This document shows, in pieces, positions 1-13,395 of a stretch of DNA of 64,000 nt. Location: contig JBBMNZ010000035.1 of NCBI GenBank assembly GCA_037954325.1, positions 11,059,737 to 11,123,736 on the forward strand, in the 5' to 3' direction. Under the pieces are notes generated by a model. It was not told the DNA's origin and did not search any database. It was given only the letters and a program-made list of their open reading frames with translations. This DNA comes from Fistularia commersonii (lineage: Eukaryota > Chordata > Actinopteri > Syngnathiformes > Fistulariidae). Each line of letters opens with the position of its first letter. Positions within the stretch are counted from its first letter, which is position 1. The position numbers and the translations under genes were made by a program.

Positions 1-1260
1 TTTTGATTATGAGTGGCAATAACTTTTGAATTTCATCAAGCTGGTTTCTGCTGTTTAAATAGGTTTTTTAGGACATGATTCTGCACAATATATGTCAAAT
101 TTAGTGTAATCCCTTCACAGGTTCACAAGATATAGCCATTCGTTCAAAAAGTGCTTATCTCACCGAGTTGAAGGGTTTTTGATTAGGAGTGATAATAACT
201 TTTGAATTTCATCAAGCTGGTTTCTGCTGTTGAAATATGTTGTTTAGGACATGATTCTGCACAATATAAGTCAAATTCAGTGTAATCCAGCTACATTTTT
301 GAAAGATATAGCCATAGGGTCAAAAAGTGCTTATCTCAGCGAGTTGGAGCGTTTTTGATTAGGAGTGGCAATAACTTTTGAATTTAATCAAGCTGGTTTC
401 TGCTGTTGAAATATGTTGTTTAGGACATGATTCTGCACAATATATGTCAAATTTACTGTAATCCCTTCACAGGTTCACAAGATATAGCCATTCGTTCAAA
501 AAGTGCTTATCTCACCGAGTTGGAGCGTTTTTGATTAGGAGTGGCAATAACTTTTGAATTTAATTACGCTGGTGTCTGCCGTTGAAATATGTTGTTTAGG
601 ACATGATTCTGCACAATATATGTCAAATGTTGTGTAATCCCTTCACAGGTTCACAAGATATAGTCATTCGTTCAAAAAGTGCTTATCTCACCGAGTTGAA
701 GCGTTTTTGGTTAGGAGTGGCAATAACTTTTGAATTTCATCAAGCTGGTTTCTGCTGTTGAAATATGTTGTTAAGGACATGATTCTGCACAATATAAGTC
801 AAATTCAGTTTAATCCAGCTACATTTTTGAAAGATATAGCCATAGGGTCAAAAAGCGCTTATCTCATCGAGTCGGAGTGTTTTTGATCAGGAGTGGCCAT
901 AACTTTCGAATTTCATCAAGATGGTTTCTGATTTTGAAATATGTTGTTTAGGACATGATTCTGCACAATATATGTCAAATTTAGTGTAATCCCTTCACAG
1001 GTTCACAAGATATAGCCATTCGTTCAATGCTTATCTCACCGAGTTGAAGCGTTTTTGATTAGGAGTGAAAATAACTTTTTAATTTCATCAAGCTGGTTTC
1101 TGCTGTTGAAATATGTTGTTTAGGACATGATTCTGCACAATATAAGTCAAATTCATTGTAATCCAGCCACAGGTTTAAAAGATAAAGCCATAGGGTCAAA
1201 AAGTGCTTATCTCATCGAGTTGGAGCGTTTTTGATTAGGAGTGGCAATAACTTTTGAATT
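1..1260 (+). repeat. Family A, left edge segment (about 7 monomers)
   Basis: Mixed type 1 and type 2 monomers. The first roughly 540 bp resemble about 5,976-6,515: both have the rare 'gtttaaataggttttttagg' block, followed by a 'gaagggtttttgatt' variant and then 'gagtgataataac'. This indicates that a copy of the 5.9-6.5 kb piece also lies at the window edge. A type 1 monomer near 1,018 has lost several bases, reading 'cattcgttcaatgcttatc' instead of 'cattcgttcaaaaagtgc'. The array is cut by the window edge, so the true boundary is not visible. Confidence 0.85.
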
Positions 1261-4200
1261 TCATCAAGCTGGTGTCTGCCGTTGAAATATGTTGTTTAGG
1301 ACATGATTCTGCAACATATATGTCAAATTTAGTGTAATCCCTTCACAGGTTCAAAAGATATAGCCATTCGGTCAAATGTGCTTATCTCATTGAGTTGAAG
1401 CGTTTTTGATTAGGAGTGATAATACCTTTTGAATTTCATCAAGCTGGTTTCTGCTGTTGATATATGTTGTTTAGGACATGATTCTGCACAATATATGTCA
1501 AATTTAGTGTAATCCCTTCACAGGTTCACAAGATATAGCCATTCGTTCAAAAAGTGCTTATCTCACTGAGTTGAAGCGTTTTTGATTATGAGTGGCAATA
1601 ACTTTTGAATTTCATCAAGCTGGTGTCTGCCGTTGAAATATGTTGTTTAGGACATGATTCTGCACAATATATGTCAAATTTAGTGTAATCCCTTCACAGG
1701 TTCACAAGATATAGCCATTCGTTCAAAAAGTGCTTATATCACTGAGTTGAAGCGTTTTTGATTATGAGTGGCAATACCTTTTGAATTTCATCAAGCTGGT
1801 TTCTGCTGTTTAAATAGGTTTTTTAGGACATGATTCTGCACAATATATGTCAAATTTACTGTAATCCCTTCACAGGTTCACAAGATATAGCCATAGAGTC
1901 AAAAAGTGCTTATCTCACCGAGTCGAAGCGTTTTTGATAAGGAGTGGCAATACCTTTTGAATTTCATCAAGCTGGTTTCTGCTGTTGATATATGTTGTTT
2001 AGGACATGATTCTGCACAATGTAAGTCAAATTCAGTGTAATCCTGCTACATTTTTAAAAGATATAGCCATAGGGTCAAAAAGCGCTTATCTCATAGAGTT
2101 GGAGCGTTTTTGATTAGGAGTTGCAATAACTTTTGAATTTCATCAAGCTGGTGTCTGCCGTTGAAATATGTTGTTTAGGTCATGATTTTGCACAATAATT
2201 TCAAATGTTGTGTAATCCCTTCACAGGTTCACAAGATATAGCATTTCGTTCAAAAAGTGCTTATCTCACCGAGTTGAAGCGTTTTTTATTAGGAGTGGCA
2301 ATACCTTTTGAATTTCATCAAGCTGGTTTCTGCTATTGAAATATGTTGTTTAGGACATCATTCTGCAAAATATATGTCAAATTCAGTGTAATCCCTTCAC
2401 ATGTTCACAAGATATAGCCATTCGTTCAAAAAGTGCTTATCTCACTGAGTTGAAGCGTTTTTGTCTATGAGTGGCAATAACTTTTGAATTTCATAAAGCT
2501 GGTTTCTGCTGTTAAAATTTGTTGTTTAGGACATGATTTTGCACAATATATGTCAAATTTAGTGTACTCCCTTCATAGTTTGACATGATATAGCCATTCG
2601 TTCAAAAAGTGCTTATCACACCGAGTTGAAGCGTTTTTGATTAGGAGTGGCAATAACTTTTGAATTTCATCAAGCTGGTTTCTGCTGTTGAAATATGTTG
2701 TTTAGGACATGATTCTGCACAATATATGTCAAATTTAGTGTAATCCCTTCACAGGTTCACAAGATATAGCCATTCGTTCAAAAAGTGCTTATCTCACCGA
2801 GTTGAAGCGTTTTTGATTAGGAGTGGAAATAACTTTAGAATTTCATCAAGCTGGTGTCTGCTGTTGAAATATGTTGTTTAGGACATCATTTTGCAAAATA
2901 TAAGTTAAATTCAGTGTAATCCAGCAACAAGTTTGAAAGATATAGCCCTAGGGTCAAAAAGCGCTTATCTCATCGAGTTGGAGCGTTTTTGATTAGGAGT
3001 GGATATAACTTTTGAATTTCATCAAGCTTGTTTCTGCTGTTTAAATATGTTGTTTAGGACATGATTCTGCACAATATATGTCAAATTTAGTGTAATCCCT
3101 TCACAGGTTCACAAGATATAGCCATTCGTTCAAAAAGTGCTTATCTCACCGAGTTGAAGGGTTTTTGATTAGGAGTGATAATAACTTTTGAATTTCATCA
3201 AGCTGGTTTCTGCTGTTGAAATATGTTGTTTAGGACATGATTCTGCACAATATAAGTCAAATTCAGTGTAATCCAGCTACATTTTTGAAAGATATAGCCA
3301 TAGGGTCAAAAAGTGCTTATATCAGCGAGTTGGAGCGTTTTTGATTAGGAGTGGCAATAACTTTTGAATTTCATCAAGCTGGTGTCTGCCGTTGAAATAT
3401 GTTGTTTAGGACATGATTCTGCAACATATATGTCAAATTTAGTGTAATCCCTTCACAGGTTCAAAAGATATAGCCATTCGGTCAAATGTGCTTATCTCAT
3501 TGAGTTGAAGCGTTTTTGATTAGGAGTGATAATACCTTTTGAATTTCATCAAGCTGGTTTCTGCTGTTGATATATGTTGTTTAGGACATGATTCTGCACA
3601 ATATATGTCAAATTTAGTGTAATCCCTTCACAGGTTCACAAGATATAGCCATTCGTTCAAAAAGTGCTTATCTCACCGAGTTGAAGGGTTTTTGATTAGG
3701 AGTGATAATAACTTTTGAATTTCATCAAGCTGGTTTCTGCTGTTGAAATATGTTGTTTAGGACATGATTCTGCACAATATAAGTCAAATTCAGTGTAATC
3801 CAGCCACATTTTTGAAAGATATAGCCATAGGGTCAAAAAGTGCTTATCTCAGCGAGTTGGAGCGTTTTTGATTAGGAGTGGCAATAACTTTTGAATTTAA
3901 TCAAGCTGGTTTCTGCTGTTGAAATATGTTGTTTAGGACATGATTCTGCACAATATATGTCAAATTTACTGTAATCCCTTCACAGGTTCACAAGATATAG
4001 CCATAGAGTCAAAAAGTGCTTATCTCACCGAGTCGAAGCGTTTTTGATAAGGAGTGGCAATACCTTTTGAATTTCATCAAGCTGGTTTCTGCTGTTGATA
4101 TATGTTGTTTAGGACATGATTCTGCACAATGTAAGTCAAATTCAGTGTAATCCAGCTACATTTTTGAAAGATATAGCCATAGGGTCAAAAAGCGCTTATC

Positions 4201-7200
4201 TCATAGAGTTGGAGCGTTTTTGATTAGGAGTGGCAATAACTTTTGAATTTCATCAAGCTGGTGTCTGCCGTTGAAATATGTTGTTTAGGTCATGATTTTG
4301 CACAATAATTTCAAATGTTGTGTAATCCCTTCACAGGTTCACAAGATATAGCATTTCGTTCAAAAAGTGCTTATCTCACCGAGTTGAAGCGTTTTTTATT
4401 AGGAGTGGCAATACCTTTTGAATTTCATCAAGCTGGTTTCTGCTATTGAAATATGTTGTTTAGGACATCATTCTGCAAAATATATGTCAAATTTAGTGTA
4501 ATCCCTTCACATGTTCACAAGATATAGCCATTCGTTCAAAAAGTGCTTATCTCACTGAGTTGAAGCGTTTTTGTCTATGAGTGGCAATAACTTTTGAATT
4601 TCATAAAGCTGGTTTCTGCTGTTAAAATTTGTCTTTAAGGACATGATTTTGCACAATATATGTCAAATTTAGTGTACTCCCTTCATAGTTTCACATGATA
4701 TAGCCATTCGTTCAAAAAGTGCTTATCACACCGAGTTGAAGCGTTTTTGATTAGGAGTGGCAATACCTTTTGAATTTCATCAAGCTGGTTTCTGCTGTTG
4801 AAATATGTTGTTTAGGACATGATTCTGCACAATATATGTCAAATTTAGTGTAATCCCTTCACAGGTTCACAAGATATAGCCATTCGTTCAAAAAGTGCTT
4901 ATCTCACCGAGTTGAAGCGTTTTTGATTAGGAGTGGAAATAACTTTAGAATTTCATCAAGCTGGTGTCTGCTGTTGAAATATGTTGTTTAGGACATCATT
5001 TTGCAAAATATAAGTTAAATTCAGTGTAATCCAGCAACAAGTTTGAAAGATATAGCCCTAGGGTCAAAAAGCGCTTATCTCATCGAGTTGGAGCGTTTTT
5101 GATTAGGAGTGGATATAACTTTTGAATTTCATCAAGCTTGTTTCTGCTGTTTAAATATGTTGTTTAGGACATGATTCTGCACAATATATGTCAAATTTAG
5201 TGTAATCCCTTCACAGGTTCACAAGATATAGCCATTCGTTCAAAAAGTGCTTATCTCACCGAGTTGAAGGGTTTTTGATTAGGAGTGATAATAACTTTTG
5301 AATTTCATCAAGCTGGTTTCTGCTGTTGAAATATGTTGTTTAGGACATGATTCTGCACAATATAAGTCAAATTCAGTGTAATCCAGCTACATTTTTGAAA
5401 GATATAGCCATAGGGTCAAAAAGTGCTTATATCAGCGAGTTGGAGCGTTTTTGATTAGGAGTGGCAATAACTTTTGAATTTCATCAAGCTGGTGTCTGCC
5501 GTTGAAATATGTTGTTTAGGACATGATTCTGCAACATATATGTCAAATTTAGTGTAATCCCTTCACAGGTTCAAAAGATATAGCCATTCGGTCAAATGTG
5601 CTTATCTCATTGAGTTGAAGCGTTTTTGATTAGGAGTGATAATACCTTTTGAATTTCATCAAGCTGGTTTCTGCTGTTGATATATGTTGTTTAGGACATG
5701 ATTCTGCACAATATATGTCAAATTTAGTGTAATCCCTTCACAGGTTCACAAGATATAGCCATTCGTTCAAAAAGTGCTTATCTCACTGAGTTGAAGCGTT
5801 TTTGATTATGAGTGGCAATAACTTTTGAATTACATCAAGCTGGTGTCTGCCGTTGAAATATGTTCTTTAGGACATGATTCTGCACAATATATGTCAAATT
5901 TAGTGTAATCCCTTCACAGGTTCACAAGATATAGCCATTCGTTCAAAAAGTGCTTATCTCACTGAGTTGAAGCGTTTTTGATTACGAGTGGCAATAACTT
6001 TTGAATTTCATCAAGCTGGTTTCTGCTGTTTAAATAGGTTTTTTAGGACATGATTCTGCACAATATATGTCAAATTTAGTGTAATCCCTTCACAGGTTCA
6101 CAAGATATAGCCATTCGTTCAAAAAGTGCTTATCTCACCGAGTTGAAGGGTTTTTGATTAGGAGTGATAATAACTTTTGAATTTCATCAAGCTGGTTTCT
6201 GCTGTTGAAATATGTTGTTTAGGACATGATTCTGCACAATATAAGTCAAATTCAGTGTAATCCAGCCACATTTTTGAAAGATATAGCCATAGGGTCAAAA
6301 AGTGCTTATCTCAGCGAGTTGGAGCGTTTTTGATTAGGAGTGGCAATAACTTTTGAATTTAATCAAGCTGGTTTCTGCTGTTGAAATATGTTGTTTAGGA
6401 CATGATTCTGCACAATATATGTCAAATTTACTGTAATCCCTTCACAGGTTCACAAGATATAGCCATAGAGTCAAAAAGTGCTTATCTCACCGAGTCGAAG
6501 CGTTTTTGATAAGGAGTGGCAATACCTTTTGAATTTCATCAAGCTGGTTTCTGCTGTTGATATATGTTGTTTAGGACATGATTCTGCACAATGTAAGTCA
6601 AATTCAGTGTAATCCAGCTACATTTTTGAAAGATATAGCCATAGGGTCAAAAAGCGCTTATCTCATAGAGTTGGAGCGTTTTTGATTAGGAGTGGCAATA
6701 ACTTTTGAATTTCATCAAGCTGGTGTCTGCCGTTGAAATATGTTGTTTAGGTCATGATTTTGCACAATAATTTCAAATGTTGTGTAATCCCTTCACATGT
6801 TCACAAGATATAGCCATTCGTTCAAAAAGTGCTTATCTCACTGAGTTGAAGCGTTTTTGTCTATGAGTGGCAATAACTTTTGAATTTCATAAAGCTGGTT
6901 TCTGCTGTTAAAATTTGTTGTTTAGGACATGATTTTGCACAATATATGTCAAATTTAGTGTACTCCCTTCATAGTTTCACATGATATAGCCATTCGTTCA
7001 AAAAGTGCTTATCACACCGAGTTGAAGCGTTTTTGATTAGGAGTGGCAATAACTTTTGAATTGCATCAAGCTGGTTTCTGCTGTTGAAATATGTTGTTTA
7101 GGACATCATTTGGCAAAATATAAGTTAAATTCAGTGTAATCCAGCAACAAGTTTGAAAGATATAGCCCTAGGGTCAAAAAGCGCTTATCTCATCGAGTTG

Positions 7201-7450
7201 GAGCGTTTTTGATTAGGAGTGGATATAACTTTTGAATTTCATCAAGCTTGTTTCTGCTGTTTAAATATGTTGTTTAGGACATGATTCTGCACAATATATG
7301 TCAAATTTAGTGTAATCCCTTCACAGGTTCACAAGATATAGACATTTGTTCAAAAAGTGCTTATCTCACCGAGTTGAAGCGTTTTTGATAAGGAGTGAAA
7401 ATAACTTTTGAATTTCATCAAGCTGGTTTCTGCTGTTGAAATATGTTGTT
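1260..7450 (+). repeat. 12-mer higher-order repeat, 2,110 bp period, about three copies
   Basis: Rare variants recur at a constant shift. The deletion-bearing 'ctgcaacatatatgtc' (in place of 'ctgcacaatatatgtc') lies at 1,311, 3,421 and 5,531, exactly 2,110 bp apart (12 monomers minus 2 bp). The 'ggtcatgattttgcac...aatttcaaatgttgtg' variant lies near 2,178 and 4,288, also 2,110 bp apart. 'aactttagaatttcatc' near 2,834 and 4,944 agrees. The third copy is altered: two extra monomers near 5,781-6,130 push the next marker to 6,750 (shift 2,462). In the second copy, two monomers at about 3,671-3,950 differ from those at 1,561-1,840 without a length change, which looks like local replacement by conversion. 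Confidence 0.85.
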
Positions 7451-9540
7451 TAGGACATGATTCTGCACAATATAAGTCAAATTCATTGTAATCCAGCTAC
7501 ATTTTTGAAAGATATAGCCATAGGGTCAAAATGTGCTTATCTCATCGAGTTGGAGCGTTTTTGATTAGGAGTGGCAATAACTTTTGAATTTCATCAAGCT
7601 GGTTTCTGCAGTTGAAATATTTTGTTTAGGACATGATTCTGCACAATATAAGTCAAATTTAGTGTAATCCAGCAACAAGTTTGAAAGATATAGCCATAGG
7701 GTCAAAAGCGCTTATCTCATCGAGTTGGAGCGTTTTTGATGAGTAGTGGCAATAACTTTTTAATTTTATCAAGCTGTTTTTTTCTGTTGAAATATGTTGT
7801 TTAGGACATGATTCTGCACAATATATGTCAAATTTACTGTAATCCCTTCACAGGTTCACAAGATATAGCCATAGGGTCAAAAAGTGCTTATCTCACCGAG
7901 TCGAAGCGTTTTTGATAAGGAGTGGCAATAACTTTTGAATTTCATCAAGCTGGTTTCTGCTGTTGAAATATGTTGTTTAGGACATGATTCTGCACAATGT
8001 AAGTCAAATTCAGTGTAATCCAGCTACATTTTTGAAAGATATAGCCATAGGGTCAAAAAGCGCTTATCTCATAGAGTTGGAGCGTTTTTGATTAGGAGTG
8101 GCAATAACTTTTGAATTTCATCAAGCTGGTGTCTACCGTTGAAATATGTTGTTTAGGTCATGATTTTGCACAATAATTTCAAATGTTGTGTAATCCCTTC
8201 ACATGTTCACAAGATATAGCCATTCGTTCAAAAAGTGCTTATCTCACTGAGTTGAAGCGTTTTTGTCTATGAGTGGCAATAACTTTTGAATTTCATAAAG
8301 CTGGTTTCTGCTGTTAAAATTTGTTGTTTAGGACATGATTTTGCACAATATATGTCAAATTTAGTGTACTCCCTTCATAGTTTCACATGATATAGCCATT
8401 CGTTCAAAAAGTGCTTATCACACCGAGTTGAAGCGTTTTTGATTAGGAGTGGCAATAACTTTTGAATTGCATCAAGCTGGTTTCTGCTGTTGAAATATGT
8501 TGTTTAGGACATCATTTGGCAAAATATAAGTTAAATTCAGTGTAATCCAGCAACAAGTTTGAAAGATATAGCCCTAGGGTCAAAAAGCGCTTATCTCATC
8601 GAGTTGGAGCGTTTTTGATTAGGAGTGGATATAACTTTTGAATTTCATCAAGCTTGTTTCTGCTGTTTAAATATGTTGTTTAGGACATGATTCTGCACAA
8701 TATATGTCAAATTTAGTGTAATCCCTTCACAGGTTCACAAGATATAGACATTTGTTCAAAAAGTGCTTATCTCACCGAGTTGAAGCGTTTTTGATTAGGA
8801 GTGATAATAACTTTTGAATTTCATCAAGCTGGTTTCTGCCGTTGAAATATGTTGTTTAGGACATGATTCTGCACAATATAAGTCAAATTCATTGTAATCC
8901 AGCTACATTTTTGAAAGATATAGCCATAGGGTCAAAATGTGCTTATCTCATCGAGTTGGAGCGTTTTTGATTAGGAGTGGCAATAACTTTTGAATTTCAT
9001 CAAGCTGGTTTCTGCAGTTGAAATATTTTGTTTAGGACATGATTCTGCACAATATAAGTCAAATTTAGTGTAATCCAGCAACAAGTTTGAAAGATATAGC
9101 CATAGGGTCAAAAGCGCTTATCTCATCGAGTTGGAGCGTTTTTGATGAGTAGTGGCAATAACTTTTTAATTTTATCAAGCTGTTTTTTTCTGTTGAAATA
9201 TGTTGTTTAGGACATGATTCTGCACAATATATGTCAAATTTACTGTAATCCCTTCACAGGTTCACAAGATATAGCCATAGGGTCAAAAAGTGCTTATCTC
9301 ACCGAGTCGAAGCGTTTTTGATAAGGAGTGGCAATAACTTTTGAATTTCATCAAGCTGGTTTCTGCTGTTGAAATATGTTGTTTAGGACATGATTCTGCA
9401 CAATGTAAGTCAAATTCAGTGTAATCCAGCTACATTTTTGAAAGATATAGCCATAGGGTCAAAAAGCGCTTATCTCATAGAGTTGGAGCGTTTTTGATTA
9501 GGAGTGGCAATAACTTTTGAATTTCATCAAGCTGGTGTCT
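6750..9540 (+). repeat. 8-mer higher-order repeat, about 1,405 bp, two tandem copies
   Basis: The block from about 6,750 to 8,150 is repeated at about 8,155 to 9,540. Shared rare states include 'gatgagtagtggcaataac' at about 7,738 and 9,143 (shift 1,405), the 'aatttcaaatgttgtg' deletion variant at 6,750 and 8,157, 'cattcgttc...cttatcacaccgag', 'ggacatcatttggcaaaat', and the short-A-run variant 'gggtcaaaagcgctt'. Small differences separate the copies, for example 'gtctaccgttg' near 8,131 against 'gtctgccgttg' near 6,727. The 5,795 bp duplication carries a further copy of this pair near 13.5-15.3 kb, so the 8-mer duplication came first. Confidence 0.82.
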
Positions 9541-12500
9541 GCCGTTGAAATATGTTGTTTAGGACATGATTCTGCACAATATATGTCAAATTTAGTGTAA
9601 TCCCTTAACAGGATCACAAGATACCATTCGTTCAAAAAGTGCTTATCTCACCGAGTTGAAGCGTTTTTTATTAGGAGTGGCAATACCTTTTGAATTTCAT
9701 CAAGCTGGTTTCTGCTATTGAAATATGTTGTTTAAGGACATGATTCTGCACAATATATGTCAAATTTAGTGTAATCCCTTCACAGGTTCACAAGATATAG
9801 CCATTCGTTCAATAAGTGCTTATCTCACCGAGTTGAAGCGTTTTTGATTAGGAGTGATAATAACTTTTGAATTTCATCAAGCTGGTTTCTGCCGTTGAAA
9901 TATGTTGTTTAGGACATGATTCTGCACAATATATGTCAAATTTAGTGTAATCCCTTCACATGTTCACAAGATATAGCCATTCGTTCAAAAAGTGCTTATC
10001 TCACTGAGTTGAAGCGTTTTTGATTATGAGTGGCAATAACTTTTGAATTTCATCAAGCTGGTTTCTGCTGTTGAAATATGTTGTTTAGGACATGATTCTG
10101 CACAATATATGTCAAATTTAGTGTAATCCCTTCACATGTTCACAAGATATAGCCATTCGTTCAAAAAGTGCTTATCTCACCGAGTTGAAGCGTTTTTGAT
10201 TAGGAGTGGAAATAACTTTAGAATTTCATCAAGCTGGTGTCTGCTGTTGAAATATGTTGTTTAGGACATGATTCAGCAAAAACAAGTTAAATTCAGTGTA
10301 ATCCAGCAACAAGTTTGAAAGATATAGCCCTAGGGTCAAAAAGCGCTTATCTCATCGAGTTGGAGCGTTTTTGATTAGGAGTGGATATAACTTTTGAATT
10401 TCATCAAGCTGGTTTCTGCTGTTTAAATATGTTGTTTCGGACATGATTCTGCACAATATATATCAAATTTAGTGTAATCCTTTCACAGGTTCACAAGATA
10501 TAGACATTTGTTCAAAATGTGCTTATCTCACCGAGTTGAAGCGTTTTTGATAAGGAGTGAAAATAAATTTTGAATTTCATAAAGCTGGTTTCTGCTGTTG
10601 AAATATGTTGTTAAGGACATGATTCTGCACAATATAAGTAAAATTCATTGTAATCCAGCTACATTTTTGAAAGATATAGCCATAGGGTCAAAATGTGCTT
10701 ATCTCATCGAGTTGGAGCGTTTTTGATTAGGAGTGGCAATAACTTTTGAATTTCATCAAGCTGGTTTCTGCTGTTGAAATATTTTGCTGTTGACATGATT
10801 CTGCACAATATAAGTCAAATTTAGTGTAATCCAGAAACAAGTTTGAAAGATATAGCCATAGGGTCAAAAGCGCTTATCTCATCGAGTTGGAGCGTTTTTG
10901 ATGAGTAGTGGCAATAATTTTTAATTTTATCAAGCTGTTTTTTTCTGTTGAAATATGTTGTTTAGGACATGATTCTGCACAATATATGTCAAATTTACTG
11001 TAATCCCTTCACAGGTTCACAAGATATAGCCATAGGGTCAAAAAGTGCTTATCTCACCGAGTCAAAGCGTTTTTGATAAGGAGTGGCAATACCTTTTGAA
11101 TTTCATCAAGCTGGTTTCTGCTGTTGAAATATGTTGTTTAGGACATGATTCTGCACAATGTAAGTCAAATTCAGTGTAATCCAGCTACATTTTTGAAAGA
11201 TATAGCCATAGGGTCAAAAAGTGCTTATCTCATAGAGTTGGAGCGTTTTTGATTAGGAGTGGCAATAACTTTTGAATTTCATCAAGCTGGTGTCTGCCTT
11301 GAAATATGTTGTTTAGGTCATGATTTTGCACAATAATTTCAAATGTTGTGTAATCCCTTCACAGGTTCACAAGATATAGCATTTCGTTCAAAAAGTGCTT
11401 ATCTCACCGAGTTGAAGCGTTTTGGATTAGGAGTGGCAATAACTTTTGAATTTCATCAAGCTGGTGTCTGCCGTTGAAATATGTTGTTTAGGACATGATT
11501 CTGCACAATATATGTCAAATTTAGTGTAATCCCTTAACAGGATCACAAGATACCATTCGTTCAAAAAGTGCTTATCTCACGGAGTTGAAGCGTTTTTTAT
11601 TAGGAGTGGCAATACCTTTTGAATTTCATCAAGCTGGTTTCTGCTATTGAAATATGTTGTTTAGGACATGATTCTGCACAATATATGTCAAATTTAGTGT
11701 AATCCCTTCACAGGTTCACAAGATATTGCCATTTGTTCAATAAGTGCTTATCTCACCGAGTTGAAGCGTTTTTGATTAGGAGTGATAATAACTTTTGAAT
11801 TTCATCAAGCTGGTGTCTGCCGTTGAAATATGTTGTTTAGGACATGATTCTGCACAATATATGTCAAATTTACTGTAATCCCTTCACAGGTTCACAAGAT
11901 ATAGCCATAGAGTCAAAAAGTGCTTATCTCACTGAGTTGAAGCGTTTTTGATAATGAGTGGCAATAACTTTTGAATTTCATCAAGCTGGTTTCTGCTGTT
12001 GAAATATGTTGTTTAGGACATGATTCTGCACAATATATGTCAAATTTAGTGTAATCCCTTCATAGGTTCACAAGATATAGCCATTCGTTCAAAAAGTGCT
12101 TATCTCACCGAGTTGAAGCGTTTTTGATTAGGAGTGGAAATAACTTTTGAATTTCATCAAGCTGGTTTCTGCTGTTGAAATATGTTGTTTAGGACATCAT
12201 TCTGCAAAATATAAGTTAAATTCAGTGTAATCCAGCAACAAGTTTGAAAGATATAGCCCTAGGGTCAAAAAGCGCTTATCTCATCGAGTTGGAGCGTTTT
12301 TGATTAGGAGTGGAAATACCTTTTGAATTTCATCAAGCTGGTTTCTGCTGTTTAAATATGTTGTTTAAGACATGATTCTGCACAATACATGTCAAATTTA
12401 GTGTAATCCCTTCACAGGTTCACAAGATATAGCCATTCGTTCAAAAAGTGCTTATCTCAACGAGTTGAAGCGTTTTTGATTAGGAGTGATAATAACTTTT

Positions 12501-13395
12501 GAATTTCATCAAGCTGGTTTCTGCCGTTGAAATATGTTGTTTAGGACATGATTCTGCACAATATATGTCAAATTTAGTGTAATCCCTTCACATTTTCACA
12601 AGATATAGCCATTCGTTCAAAAAGTGCTTATTTACACTGAGTTGAAGCGTTTTTGATTATGAGTGGCAATAACTTTTGAATTTCATCAAGCTGGTTTCTG
12701 CTGTTGAAATATGTTGTTTAGGACATGATTCTGCACAATATATGTCAAATTTAGTGTAATCCCTTCACATGTTCACAAGATATAGCCATTCGTTCAAAAA
12801 GTGCTTATCTCACCGAGTTGAAGCGTTTTTGATTAGGAGTGGAAATAACTTTAGAATTTCATCAAGCTGGTGTCTGCTGTTGAAATATGTTGTTTAGGAC
12901 ATGATTCAGCAAAAACAAGTTAAATTCAGTGTAATCCAGCAACAAGTTTGAAAGATGTAGCCCTAGGGTCAAAAAGCGCTTATCTCATCGAGTTGGAGCG
13001 TTTTTGATTAGGAGTGGATATAACTTTTGAATTTCATCAAGCTGGTTTCTGCTGTTTAAATATGTTGTTTCGGACATGATTCTGCACAATATATATCAAA
13101 TTTAGTGTAATCCTTTCACAGGTTCACAAGATATAGACATTTGTTCAAAATGTGCTTATCTCACCGAGTTGAAGCGTTTTTGATAAGGAGTGAAAATAAA
13201 TTTTGAATTTCATCAAGCTGGTTTCTGCTGTTGAAATATGTTGTTAAGGACATGATTCTGCACAATATAAGTAAAATTCATTGTAATCCAGCTACATTTT
13301 TGAAAGATATAGCCATAGGGTCAAAATGTGCTTATCTCATCGAGTTGGACCGTTTTTGATTAGGAGTGGCAATAACTTTTGAATTTCATCAAGCT
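7600..13395 (+). repeat. 33-mer higher-order repeat, 5,795 bp, copy 1
   Basis: Rare variants in this block reappear 5,795 bp downstream with no drift: 'ctgcagttgaaatattttg' at 7,606 and 13,401; 'gatgagtagtgg' at 7,738 with 13,533 and at 9,143 with 14,938; 'ggatcacaagatacc' at 9,611 with 15,406 and at 11,540 with 17,335; 'attcagcaaaaacaag' at 10,271 with 16,066; and the unusual 'attttgctgttgacatg' near 10,781 with 16,575. The shift equals 33 monomers minus 13 bp, explained by internal small deletions. Edges are approximate because neighbouring monomers are so similar. The block itself contains part of a 15-mer duplication. Confidence 0.88.

Noticed and set aside
2940..2960. Telomere-like 'ccctaggg' in type 2 monomers ('gccctagggtc')
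   Set aside because: It is a single short palindrome per monomer and never forms a tandem CCCTAA or CCCTAAA tract; it arises by one base change from 'ccatagggtc'.
7738..7830. Possible retroelement insertion at the 'gatgagtagtgg...aactttttaattttatcaag' variant
   Set aside because: Length and phase stay within one 176 bp monomer, and the changes are substitutions. There is no target-site duplication, LTR, poly-A tail or foreign sequence.
10775..10805. 'attttgctgttgacatg' as a foreign insertion
   Set aside because: It has the same length as the normal 'attttgtttaggacatg'. It is a local replacement, possibly by slippage copying the upstream 'ctgttga', and is amplified with the 5,795 bp unit (second copy at 16,575).
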